A program made the position numbers and the translations under genes. A DNA stretch of 64,000 nt, from NCBI RefSeq assembly GCF_003731765.1, contig NZ_MOAL01000004.1, positions 1,736,001-1,800,000 of the forward strand. The letters run 5' to 3'. This document shows positions 1-8,615 of this stretch, one piece after another (position 1 is the first letter of the stretch; every line of letters begins with the position of its first letter). Source of the stretch: Pseudomonas chlororaphis (GTDB taxonomy: Bacteria; Pseudomonadota; Gammaproteobacteria; Pseudomonadales; Pseudomonadaceae). The notes beneath the pieces are model-generated. The model made no database searches and was not told the origin of the DNA. It was given only the letters and a program-made list of their open reading frames with translations.

Positions 1-894
1 CTGCTCCTCGTAGCTGAGCTTGCGCGCGGTGCGCAGCCCGGCATGGGCGGCCACGGCCTTGACCGCGCCCTTGGCGATGCCTTCGTCGAAGAAGCGCCGA
101 GCCTCGGTGCGCGCCAGTTCCTCGGTTTCCCGGGTGATGACGTCGATCGACAGGCCAAAGCGGATCTGACTGCGCCCGTACTTCAAGGCGCGTTGGCGAA
201 TATCGGCAATCAGAGCGGCAATTTCGTCCGGGTGTTCGGCCCGCATCAGGTAGAAATCGGCGTGTTTGGCAGCGAACTCCCGGGCCGGGATCGATGAGCC
301 AGCGGTGCAGATCAGCGGCAGCTCGGCTTTTTTCAGCGGCCCGCGCAGGCCACCGCCCTCAGCCTGGTAGAAGCGCCCGCTGTAGTGGAAGTTCTCGTTG
401 TGCCAGTAGCCCTTGACCACGTCCATGAACTCGGTGGCCCGCTCGTAGCGTTCATCGTGGTCGCTGAAATCCCCGACCTGGCGCTGCATGGCGTCGGAGC
501 CGCCGTTGATGATGTTCCACACCAGGCGGTTGCCGGTGGCGCGCTGGTAGGTGGCGGCCTGCTGCACCGCGACCCAGGGCGTGTAGTGATAGGGCTGGAA
601 AGCGGTGACGAATTTCAGGCTGCGGGTTTCCCGGGCCAGCAGCGAGCACACGGTCCAGGGCTCTTCGCCGGACGGCGCGTTGACCATCAGTGCGCCGCCG
701 AAGCCGTTGATTTCCGCGGCCTTGGCAATCTGCCCCAGGTAGTCGATGTAGGTGAAATGGTCACCGACGCTGAAGGCCGATACCGCGCCAGTGCTGGGCC
801 CGCCACGGTGCCAGTCGCCACGGTTGCGCGGGTCGCCAGGGAGGAATTGGGTTTCGCCGTGCAGGGGCAGGCGGGTGAAGAATTCAATGCTCAT
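1..894 (-). CDS. SsuD-like FMN-dependent sulfonate monooxygenase (LLM class), 3' end outside window
   Basis: This reading frame starts at the ATG at 894 and stays open for 298 codons to the left edge, so the C-terminus is missing (family members are about 380 residues). The translation begins MSIEFFTRLPLHGET and contains the FNLV-like segment WNIINGGSD and the HDERYERATEF motif typical of alkanesulfonate monooxygenases of the luciferase-like fold. Known family members use reduced flavin and O2 to cleave alkanesulfonates to aldehyde and sulfite during sulfur starvation. It lies 15 bp after a lipase-like gene and downstream of an SsuA-like binding protein, so all three are probably one operon. 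The exact substrate cannot be read from the sequence. Confidence 0.85.
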   Translation of the reverse strand, partial: MSIEFFTRLPLHGETQFLPGDPRNRGDWHRGGPSTGAVSAFSVGDHFTYIDYLGQIAKAAEINGFGGALMVNAPSGEEPWTVCSLLARETRSLKFVTAFQPYHYTPWVAVQQAATYQRATGNRLVWNIINGGSDAMQRQVGDFSDHDERYERATEFMDVVKGYWHNENFHYSGRFYQAEGGGLRGPLKKAELPLICTAGSSIPAREFAAKHADFYLMRAEHPDEIAALIADIRQRALKYGRSQIRFGLSIDVITRETEELARTEARRFFDEGIAKGAVKAVAAHAGLRTARKLSYEEQ

Positions 895-909
895 TCAAGG
901 GGCTCCGGG

Positions 910-2133
910 TCACTGCACGCTAGGGCTGCAGATCGGGGTGATGGGTTGGCCGTTGATGACCTTGTGGGCGAAGGGCACGGAATCCTTGAGCGAGGCGTTG
1001 ACCGTTTCGCTGTGGCCCAGGCCTTTGTAGAGGTGGCCCTCGACCACCGAGCCGGCCTTGCAGGCGTCCTGCATCAGGGCCACTTGGGTGGTGGCGGCCG
1101 GGGTTTTGTCTTCGGCACCGGTGCCGATGAAGATCGGCTGTGGCGCCTTCAGGGTCGGGTACGAGACCTGCTTCTGCCAGGCTGCCAGTTGGTTACCCTG
1201 GTAGTCCTTCTTGGCGTTGGCCGGGGTCAGGCCGACCCCCACCACGTCGCTGACCAGGGCGGCCAGGCAGCTGGTGCGGGCCTGTTCGAATAGGGGCAGG
1301 GCCTTGTCGGTATAGAAGTCGCGAGGGTCGATGCTCGGGTCGTACTGCTGGGCCGCAAGCAGGGTGTAGAAACCGTAGGCCAGGGCCGCGTCGACTTTGT
1401 TCGGGTCCTGTTCGCCGACGTTTTTTGCGCCCACGGTGTAGATCACCCCGGTGCCGATGCTGCCCTTGAGCCCCAGGTCTGGGGCGTAGGTCGGTGCGTA
1501 GGCGGCCGAGGCGAAGGCCCCGGCACCGCCCTGGGACTGGCCGATCACCAGCACTTTGTTGGCCAGGCCCGGAACCCCGGCGACCACCGCCTTGGCCGCA
1601 TCGAGGATGCCGTAGGCGGCCATACGGTTGTTCAGCAGCGGATGGCCGCCGGGCACGCCCAGGCCCTGGTAGTCGGTGGCGACAATGGCGAAACCTTCGT
1701 CCAGCCAGCGGCTCAGGTACTGCACGTCACGGTAGGAACGACCTTGCCACGAGGGCGCGCAGACATCCGCCACGCCCACGGTGCCGTGGCCCCAGGTGGC
1801 GACCGGCCAACCGCCGGCCGGGGCCTTGCCTTTGGGCAGGAACAGGGTGCCGGAGACCACGATCGGGGTCTTGTTGTCGATGCCATCGGTGGAGCTGTAG
1901 AGAATCCGTTGGGCGCTGGCGGCGTTGGGCAGGCTCAGGGTCTTTTCCAGGGGCTCGCTGCGCAGCAGTTTGCCCGGGCTGGCGGGGATGGCGTCGGCCC
2001 AGGTGTAGAAGGCCGAGACACGCCCGTCGCCCTGTTGCGGGTCGGGCTTGGGGGCGTAGGTGCCGGCGGCCAGGGCCGACATGGACAAGGCCAGGACACT
2101 CAGGCCGAAAACGAATTTGGCAGGCAGTTTCAT
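910..2133 (-). CDS. Secreted lipase/esterase-like alpha/beta hydrolase (secretory lipase family)
   Basis: The 407-residue product has an N-terminal signal peptide (MKLPAKFVFGLSVLALSMSALAA) and the nucleophile elbow GQSQGG near residue 198, with a WGHGTVG oxyanion-type segment. The overall pattern resembles the fungal and actinobacterial secretory lipase family. I chose the ATG at 2133 rather than the TTG one codon upstream. It is probably periplasmic or secreted. It sits between an SsuA-like binding protein and an SsuD-like monooxygenase with gaps of only 15 to 22 bp, so it may release a sulfonated or sulfur-containing alcohol or acid from an ester before uptake. That role is an inference from context; no substrate is visible. 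Confidence 0.8.
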   Translation of the reverse strand: MKLPAKFVFGLSVLALSMSALAAGTYAPKPDPQQGDGRVSAFYTWADAIPASPGKLLRSEPLEKTLSLPNAASAQRILYSSTDGIDNKTPIVVSGTLFLPKGKAPAGGWPVATWGHGTVGVADVCAPSWQGRSYRDVQYLSRWLDEGFAIVATDYQGLGVPGGHPLLNNRMAAYGILDAAKAVVAGVPGLANKVLVIGQSQGGAGAFASAAYAPTYAPDLGLKGSIGTGVIYTVGAKNVGEQDPNKVDAALAYGFYTLLAAQQYDPSIDPRDFYTDKALPLFEQARTSCLAALVSDVVGVGLTPANAKKDYQGNQLAAWQKQVSYPTLKAPQPIFIGTGAEDKTPAATTQVALMQDACKAGSVVEGHLYKGLGHSETVNASLKDSVPFAHKVINGQPITPICSPSVQ

Positions 2134-2155
2134 CAAGAGAACTCGCGGTCAGGAT

Positions 2156-3229
2156 TCAAGGATGGGCGGTGACTTGGCCACGCAGGGCGGGCCAGTAATC
2201 GGTGAGTTGCAGGTCGATCAGCGCCTGGTTGGTGAAGCCGGTGGCCAGGGCCGGGCTGATGTCGTAGGGCGTGCGGATCAATTGGTTGGCCAGGGCGTAG
2301 GCGCTCAGGGCCTGGTAGTGGGCCTTGAGCTGCTGATCGCTCTTGGGCGCCCAGCGTTCTTTCCAGGCCACCGGGTCGCCTTGATCGTCGCGGCGCAGCA
2401 CGCTTTCAGCGGTGCCGGCGCGGGACGAGAGTTGGTAATAGGCGTCCTGGTTCTGTTCCTGGGACAGCCACCACGCGGCCTTGACCCAGGCAGTGGCCAG
2501 CAGTTGGGTGAGCTCCGGGTGCTGGTCAATGAAGCGGTCGGTGCCCCAGAGGTCGGAGATCAGGCGCCAGTCATTGGCGCCTTGCTTGGTCGACCAGATG
2601 ATCTTGCCCACGCCTTTGTCTTCCAGGGCGTAGGCCTCATTGAGCAGCACGGCCGCGTCGACCTTGCCGGCGGACACCGCTGCGGCACCGACCTGCGGGT
2701 TGAGGTTGGCGATCTTGAAGTCATCGAGCGTCAGGCCCTTGCTGGCCAGGAAGTTACTGAAGGCGAACTCCCAGGGACGGCCACGGTGCAGGGCTACACG
2801 CTGGCCCTTGAGGTCCTCGATGCTCTTGGCCGTGGAGTTGGCGGGGACCACCAGGTAGATATTGTTGCCGCTGCCACCAGGCACGATCAGCTTGCCGGGC
2901 ACGCCGCCGGCGCCAGCGATCACCGAGGGCAGGTCGCCGCGTACGGCGAAGTCGATGCTGTTGTTGCTGAAACCTTCGTTGATCTGCGGACCGGCGCCGG
3001 CGTGGGGCAGGGCGATCCATTCCAGCTTGACCCCGCGCTGCTGGAGTTGCTGTTCCAGCCAGCCGTCCTCGATGACCCGCCCGGCAATGCCGCCGAACAC
3101 GGGCTTGCCGCCCTGGGTAAAGGCGACGATGGCGATCTTCACCGAGGCCGGCGCCGATTCGGCCAGGGCCGTGACACTGAACAACAGTGCGGCCAGTGCG
3201 GCCAGCGTATTGCGCCATAAAGCTTGCAT
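2156..3229 (-). CDS. ABC transporter periplasmic binding protein, SsuA/aliphatic sulfonate type
   Basis: The 357-residue product opens with a signal peptide (MQALWRNTLAALAALLFSVTALA) and has the NMT1/SsuA-like fold: an early KIAIV strand, GPQINEGFSNNSIDFA, and a central DLKGQRVALHRG segment. Such proteins capture sulfonates, taurine or nitrate in the periplasm for an ABC importer. No permease or ATPase follows inside the window. A GGGAG ribosome binding site precedes the ATG. It is the first gene of the minus-strand operon facing the SfnR-like activator and lies about 160 bp from a candidate sigma-54 promoter. Confidence 0.85.
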   Translation of the reverse strand: MQALWRNTLAALAALLFSVTALAESAPASVKIAIVAFTQGGKPVFGGIAGRVIEDGWLEQQLQQRGVKLEWIALPHAGAGPQINEGFSNNSIDFAVRGDLPSVIAGAGGVPGKLIVPGGSGNNIYLVVPANSTAKSIEDLKGQRVALHRGRPWEFAFSNFLASKGLTLDDFKIANLNPQVGAAAVSAGKVDAAVLLNEAYALEDKGVGKIIWSTKQGANDWRLISDLWGTDRFIDQHPELTQLLATAWVKAAWWLSQEQNQDAYYQLSSRAGTAESVLRRDDQGDPVAWKERWAPKSDQQLKAHYQALSAYALANQLIRTPYDISPALATGFTNQALIDLQLTDYWPALRGQVTAHP

Positions 3230-3273
3230 TGCACTCTCCCTAAAAAAAATTACCCAACAACACCGACGTTCCC

Positions 3274-3359
3274 CTGTAGGAGCCGGCGTGCCGGCGAGGG
3301 GCCCTTGAGCCTTGCATGGCCCTGGCGGACGCCATCGCTGGCGAGCCAGCTCCTACAAC
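3274..3359. repeat. Pair of inverted Pseudomonas REP elements (REPIN-like)
   Basis: The left copy reads TGTAGGAGCCGGCGTGCCGG and the right copy, inverted, ends GGCGAGCCAGCTCCTACA. Each has the GTAGGAGC head and a small GC-rich hairpin typical of fluorescens-group REP sequences, arranged head to head about 30 bp apart. It lies in the 5' leader of the SsuA-like operon, where it could affect mRNA stability, or it may simply be neutral. Confidence 0.85.
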
Positions 3360-3404
3360 AGCAGGTGGGGCGGTGTTTCTGTGAAGGGTGTTGGCAGGGA
3401 GAGA

Positions 3405-3419
3405 GCAGATTGCATGCCA
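3405..3419 (-). promoter_or_regulatory. Candidate sigma-54 (-24/-12) promoter for the sulfonate operon
   Basis: On the minus strand the sequence reads TGGCAT-N5-CTGC followed by T. The invariant GG and GC are spaced as in the sigma-54 consensus TGGCAC-N5-TTGC, with two mismatches outside those dinucleotides. It points at the SsuA-like gene, giving a leader of roughly 160 bases that contains the REP pair. A sigma-54 activator of SfnR type is divergently encoded next door, which makes the site credible. Confidence 0.5.
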
Positions 3420-3665
3420 TGGGCCGAAAAAATCGCTGCAGCCCTTGTGATGCGTGGCGTTCAGCGTTTGTGCAAGGGACGCTTGCAGCCATGGGCTGCT
3501 GATCTGCGAACAGCCGGGTGCTTACCCGTTGCTGCTCCAGCAGCAGGTCGGATGCAATAAAACTGCATATGCACTTAAGGAATATTTAAAGATTAATTAA
3601 TAATTTTTTAGTCTAAATATCTTCGTGCACTATTGAGCCCGCGCTTTTACTGCCAGGAATGCACC

Positions 3666-4742
<1,077 letters not shown>

Positions 4743-4750
4743 CGCGAGCC

Positions 4751-4786
4751 CGGCCCTGGCGCCGTGCCCAGGCTTGGCCGTTTTTT
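4751..4786 (+). terminator. Intrinsic terminator after the SfnR-like gene
   Basis: CGGCC at 4751-4755 pairs with GGCCG at 4776-4780, with an inner CCTGG/CCAGG pairing, followed by a run of six T. It lies 9 bases after the stop codon. Confidence 0.7.
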
Positions 4787-4828
4787 GACCCAGGGTGATT
4801 GACGAATGGAAGGGCGTCCTTTAACTTG

Positions 4829-4846
4829 TGGAACGCTCATTCCAGT
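4829..4846. promoter_or_regulatory. Putative TetR operator, copy 1 (upstream of the regulator)
   Basis: TGGAACGCTCATTCCAGT is an imperfect palindrome around GGAA-N6-TTCC. It matches 16 of 18 bases of the copy before the MFS gene. It lies just upstream of the GTG chosen as the TetR start, suggesting autoregulation. Confidence 0.7.
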
Positions 4847-4859
4847 ACAGGTGATTACC

Positions 4860-5441
4860 GTGCGCCCCAAGGAGTTCGACCCCGACCAGATTGCCGACGC
4901 CGCGATGCAGGTGTTCTGGCAACGCGGTTACGCCGCGACCTCGATCCAGGACCTGGTGGAAGGCACCGGCCTGAGCCGCAGCAGCCTGTACAACGCCTTC
5001 GACAGCAAGCACGGGTTGTACACCTGCGCCCTCAAGCGCTACCAGGAGCGGAGCAACGCCAACATCGTCCTGCTGGCCCAGGACGCCCCGGCCAAGGAGC
5101 TGGTGCGCCAGTTGCTGCTGCGTATCGTCGACGATGAACTCGACGACACCCAGCGCCTGGGGTGCCTGGCGGCCAATGCCGCGCTGGAGGTGGCGGGGCA
5201 GGACCCGGTGGTGGCCGAGCTTGTGGCGCAGAACTTTCGGCGGGTCGAAGCTGCATTGGAGCGGCTCTTGCGCCGGGGCCAGGCGGAAGGCGATATCGAC
5301 CCCGACAAAAACCCAGCAGCCTTGGCCAGTTTTGTGGTCTGCACCGTCCAGGGTTTGCGCGTGCTGGGCAAAGGCAGCGCCCCTGACGAGCGCCACAAAC
5401 GTTTATTGAATGTGCTTGAGGTTGCGCTGCAAAGCCTTTGA
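4860..5441 (+). CDS. TetR family transcriptional repressor
   Basis: The 193-residue product begins MRPKEFDPDQIADAAMQVFW and has a TetR N-terminal helix-turn-helix (GYAATSIQDLVEGTGLSRSSLYNAF) followed by an all-helical ligand domain. A longer frame opens at an ATG at 4806, but that would place an 18-bp operator inside the coding sequence. The GTG at 4860 has AGGTGA 5 bases upstream and gives the usual family N-terminus, so I prefer it. It precedes an MFS efflux gene that carries the same operator, so it most likely represses that pump and itself. The inducer is unknown. Confidence 0.9.
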   Translation: MRPKEFDPDQIADAAMQVFWQRGYAATSIQDLVEGTGLSRSSLYNAFDSKHGLYTCALKRYQERSNANIVLLAQDAPAKELVRQLLLRIVDDELDDTQRLGCLAANAALEVAGQDPVVAELVAQNFRRVEAALERLLRRGQAEGDIDPDKNPAALASFVVCTVQGLRVLGKGSAPDERHKRLLNVLEVALQSL

Positions 5442-5510
5442 TTTATAAAACAATCGACTTCGATACGGACTAAGGTTTGTGCGTCGTTGCGGGAAAAATT
5501 CGCCTAGTTC

Positions 5511-5528
5511 TGGAATGTTCATTCCAGT
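5511..5528. promoter_or_regulatory. Putative TetR operator, copy 2 (upstream of the MFS pump)
   Basis: TGGAATGTTCATTCCAGT is an almost perfect palindrome (CTGGAAT/ATTCCAG) 76 bp before the MFS start. It is nearly identical to the site at 4829-4846. Confidence 0.75.
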
Positions 5529-5603
5529 AATCAAAAGCCCATTGCTGGTGCTCATCGAGCCTGGCGAGTGGCCTTTTATCACCCAAGAGAAGGAGTGTTT
5601 TCG

Positions 5604-6806
5604 ATGCCTGATTCGATACCCAACCCCATCCCCAAGGACCGCTTGCCGATCTGGCGTTTGCTGGCGTTCACCGTGGCCGGCTTTATGACCATCATGACCG
5701 AGACCCTGCCCGCCGGCCTGTTGCCCCAGATCAGCCAGGGTCTGGGTATCTCCCAGGCCATGGCCGGGCAGTTGATCAGCCTGTACGCCCTGGGATCGGT
5801 GGCGGCGGCGATTCCGCTGGTGGCCGCCACTCGCAGTTGGCGCAGAAGGCCGTTGCTGTTGCTGGCCATCGCCGGCTTGCTGGTGTTCAACAGCCTGACC
5901 GCACTGTCGACCTCGTTGCCGCTGACCTTGGCCGCACGTTTTGTCGCCGGCATGGCGGCCGGGTTGATCTGGGGCCTGCTGGCCGGCTATGCCCGGCGCA
6001 TGGTGCCGGAGCACCTGCAAGGCCGGGCCCTGGCGGTGGTCGGTGTGGGCCAGCCCTTGGCGCTGTGCCTGGGGGTGCCGCTGGGCGCGTGGTTGGGCAG
6101 CTTGATCGAGTGGCGCAGCATCTTCTGGATCATGTCGGCGCTGGCGGCGCTGTTGTTGTTCTGGGTGCGCTTCGGGGTGCCGGATTATGCCGGCCAGGCC
6201 GCGGACCAGCGCCAACCGGTAGCGCGAATCTTCCTGACCCGGGGCATTCCTGCGGCGCTGCTGGTGATCTTTGTCTGGATTCTCGCCCACAACATTTTGT
6301 ACACCTACATCGCGCCGTTCCTGGCCACGGTGGGGCTGGGCGAGCGTCTGGACCTGGTGCTGTTGCTGTTCGGCCTGGCGTCGATTGTCGGCATCTGGTT
6401 CACCGGCCTGCTGGTCGACCGCTGGCTGCGGGGGCTGACCCTGTGCAGCCTGGCGGCTTTTGCCTTGGCGGCGCTGGTGCTGGGCATCGGTGCTGGCCAG
6501 CCACTGGTGATCTACGTCGGGGTGGCCGCCTGGGGCCTGACTTTCGGTGGCGCGCCGACCCTGCTGCAGACCGCCGTGGCCGACGCTGCGGGTGAGGGCG
6601 CGGATGTCGCGCAGTCGATGCTGGTGACCATCTTCAACCTGGCGATTGCCGGCGGCGGCCTGGTGGGCGGCCTGTTGTTGAGCAGTGCCGGCGCCCAGGC
6701 CTTCCCCTGGGCCATGGCCGCCCTGGCAATGGTCGGCCTGGCCACGGTGTGGGTCGCCAGCAGCCACGCCTTCAAGCCTGGGCAGCGCCTGGCAAACTGC
6801 GGCTGA
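5604..6806 (+). CDS. MFS efflux transporter, DHA1 family (AraJ/SetA-like)
   Basis: The 400-residue product has about 12 hydrophobic segments. The first contains TETLPAGLLPQIS, a signature of the DHA1 drug and sugar efflux group, and RRRPLLLL marks the loop after helix 2. The start is the ATG at 5604 with AAGGAG 8 bases upstream; an ATG 12 codons earlier lacks a good site. It acts in the inner membrane as a proton-driven exporter. The upstream operator matches the one before the neighbouring tetR, so export is probably induced by a TetR ligand. The substrate is not evident. Confidence 0.85.
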   Translation: MPDSIPNPIPKDRLPIWRLLAFTVAGFMTIMTETLPAGLLPQISQGLGISQAMAGQLISLYALGSVAAAIPLVAATRSWRRRPLLLLAIAGLLVFNSLTALSTSLPLTLAARFVAGMAAGLIWGLLAGYARRMVPEHLQGRALAVVGVGQPLALCLGVPLGAWLGSLIEWRSIFWIMSALAALLLFWVRFGVPDYAGQAADQRQPVARIFLTRGIPAALLVIFVWILAHNILYTYIAPFLATVGLGERLDLVLLLFGLASIVGIWFTGLLVDRWLRGLTLCSLAAFALAALVLGIGAGQPLVIYVGVAAWGLTFGGAPTLLQTAVADAAGEGADVAQSMLVTIFNLAIAGGGLVGGLLLSSAGAQAFPWAMAALAMVGLATVWVASSHAFKPGQRLANCG

Positions 6807-6845
6807 TACGCCACGCTGTTCAGCACTGGGGGCCAGCACCGACGG

Positions 6846-7688
6846 CTATTGGCCGCGGGCGCCGGCCTTGCTCAGGGCGATGGCGTCGACCAGGCCATCG
6901 ATGCCCTGCAGCAGTTCGCGGTTGTCGTGGTCCCAGGGGTGGAAACCCGGCTTGAAGAACTGTAACCAGGGCAGGGCGATGTTCGGGAACACGCCGCGCC
7001 GGCCGTAGAGGTATTTGACCACCCGCCACAGGCCGCGCAGATGGCCGCCGTGCTTGCGGTCGGCGATCAGCAGGCGCACATGGAAGTCGAACACCACCAG
7101 CCAGAACATCAGGCTGGTGAACAGCATGCTTGAGGTGCGGATCAGGTAGCGCTTGGGCCCGGGCTTGAGCACGGCGTTCCAGACGTCGTAGGACACGGCT
7201 TTGTGTTCGGTTTCCTCCAGGGCATGCCACCTCCACATCTGCCGGTAGCCGGCCACCGAGTCGCCGAAACGGCTGGGGTCGCGCAGCAGCAGGTCGGCGA
7301 GGATCGCGGTGTAGTGCTCCAAGGCCACGGTAATGGCCAGGTTGAAGGCCGGCGGGAAGTGTTTTTTCTGGAACTCGAGGATCGCGCTCAGGCGTCGGTG
7401 CAGCAGGTGCGCCGGCAGCCCGGCCGCTTGCAGCAGGTCGTTGTAGCGCAGGTGCTCGCGGCTGTGCATGGCCTCCTGGCCGATAAACCCCTGGATCTGT
7501 TTTTTCAACTGCGGGTCGTCAACCCGGTCGCGGTAGTGCCGCACGCTGTCCATGAAGAACAGCTCACCGGCGGGAAACAGCAGGGACAGGGCATTGAAGA
7601 AGTGGCTGACGTGGCGGCCTTGTTCGTGCCAGTCGCAGATGCGCTCGGCAGGCAGGTCGGGGCGGATGTCTCGGCGGATGGGCAGCAT
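6846..7688 (-). CDS. PF10118-type 'metal-dependent hydrolase' with a di-iron four-helix signature
   Basis: The 280-residue product matches the family usually named predicted metal-dependent hydrolase (COG3687). The residues suggest a ferritin-like di-iron site instead: Glu42, then Glu72-x-x-His75 (EAMH), Glu124, then Glu159-x-x-His162 (ETEH). The intervals of 30 and 35 residues are those of di-iron oxygenases and ribonucleotide reductase R2. A hydrophobic stretch at about 186-206 may touch the membrane. It is the last gene after the Baeyer-Villiger monooxygenase and SDR, 33 bp from the SDR stop. A role as an oxygenase or oxidase on the same hydrophobic substrate is inferred, not shown. Confidence 0.75.
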   Translation of the reverse strand: MLPIRRDIRPDLPAERICDWHEQGRHVSHFFNALSLLFPAGELFFMDSVRHYRDRVDDPQLKKQIQGFIGQEAMHSREHLRYNDLLQAAGLPAHLLHRRLSAILEFQKKHFPPAFNLAITVALEHYTAILADLLLRDPSRFGDSVAGYRQMWRWHALEETEHKAVSYDVWNAVLKPGPKRYLIRTSSMLFTSLMFWLVVFDFHVRLLIADRKHGGHLRGLWRVVKYLYGRRGVFPNIALPWLQFFKPGFHPWDHDNRELLQGIDGLVDAIALSKAGARGQ

Positions 7689-7721
7689 GGCTGGCGCTCC
7701 TCTAAACAGTCGGTTGCAGGC

Positions 7722-8615
7722 TCACAGGCCGCGTTCGTTGTTGGCCTGGTACACCGGGGCCTTGTTTTTGTGCGCCCGCAGGCGGCGCGTGGCGAACACC
7801 ACCAGGGCCTGGTAGACGCTGGGCAGCAGACGCACGAACAGGTCCAGGGCGTGGGCGTCGCGGCCGATCAGCACCCGGCGCTTGTTCTTGCGCACGCCGT
7901 GGAGGATCACCTTGGCCGCTTGCTCGGCCGAGGTGATAAAGAGCTTTTCGAAGTCCTCGCGGGCCTGCTGCTCGCTGTCGATCAGCAAGCCCTTGAGGTT
8001 GTCGTCGATGCGGCTGGTGCGGGCGATGTCGGTGCGAATGCCGCCGGGGTGAACGCAGGTGGCGGACACACCGACCCCCAGCAAGTCGAGTTCCTGGCGC
8101 AGGGATTCGGTGTAGCCGCGCACGGCGAATTTGGTGGCGTTGTAGGCGCTCATGCCCGGTTGGGAGAACAGCCCGAACACACTGGAGGTGTTGATCACAT
8201 GGCCGTCGCCGCTCAGTTTGAGGTACGGCAGGAAGGCTTGGGTACCGTGCACCACCCCCCAGAAATTCACGTCGACGATCCATTCCAGGTCGGCCAGGCT
8301 GGTGCCTTCGACTGTGCTCGACAGGGCCACTCCGGCGTTGTTGAAAATCAGGTTGACCTGGCCGTGCTCGTCCGCCGTGGCGGCGGCCCAGTCGAACACC
8401 GCCTCGCGGTCGCCGACGTCCAGTTCCCTAGAGGTGATACGCAGCGGCAGCAGGGTGGCGGCCTGGGCCAGCGCCACGGTCTGTTGCAGGCCCTGGAGGT
8501 TCTTGTCGGCCAGGGCCAGGTGGCAGCCTTCACGCGCCAGGGCGATGGCCAGGGCCCGGCCCATGCCGGAGGCGGCGCCGGTGATGGCCGCGACTTTTCC
8601 GTTAAAGCTGTTCAT
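7722..8615 (-). CDS. Short-chain dehydrogenase/reductase, probable secondary-alcohol dehydrogenase
   Basis: The 297-residue classical SDR has the cofactor motif TGAASGMG at residues 12-19, NNAG at 92-95 and the catalytic set Ser144/145, Tyr158 and Lys162 (YNATK). The acidic Asp37 after the second strand suggests NAD preference. The extended C-terminus after residue 240 is common in SDRs acting on lipophilic substrates. Its start overlaps the end of the Baeyer-Villiger monooxygenase gene by 14 bp, so the two are translationally coupled. The obvious reaction is oxidation of an alcohol to the ketone used by that enzyme. Confidence 0.88.
   Translation of the reverse strand: MNSFNGKVAAITGAASGMGRALAIALAREGCHLALADKNLQGLQQTVALAQAATLLPLRITSRELDVGDREAVFDWAAATADEHGQVNLIFNNAGVALSSTVEGTSLADLEWIVDVNFWGVVHGTQAFLPYLKLSGDGHVINTSSVFGLFSQPGMSAYNATKFAVRGYTESLRQELDLLGVGVSATCVHPGGIRTDIARTSRIDDNLKGLLIDSEQQAREDFEKLFITSAEQAAKVILHGVRKNKRRVLIGRDAHALDLFVRLLPSVYQALVVFATRRLRAHKNKAPVYQANNERGL

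Noticed and set aside
5403..6839. 478-codon minus-strand frame over the MFS gene
   Set aside because: Its translation is rich in Gln, Arg and His, typical of the antisense of a GC-rich gene, and the plus strand encodes a clear MFS protein.
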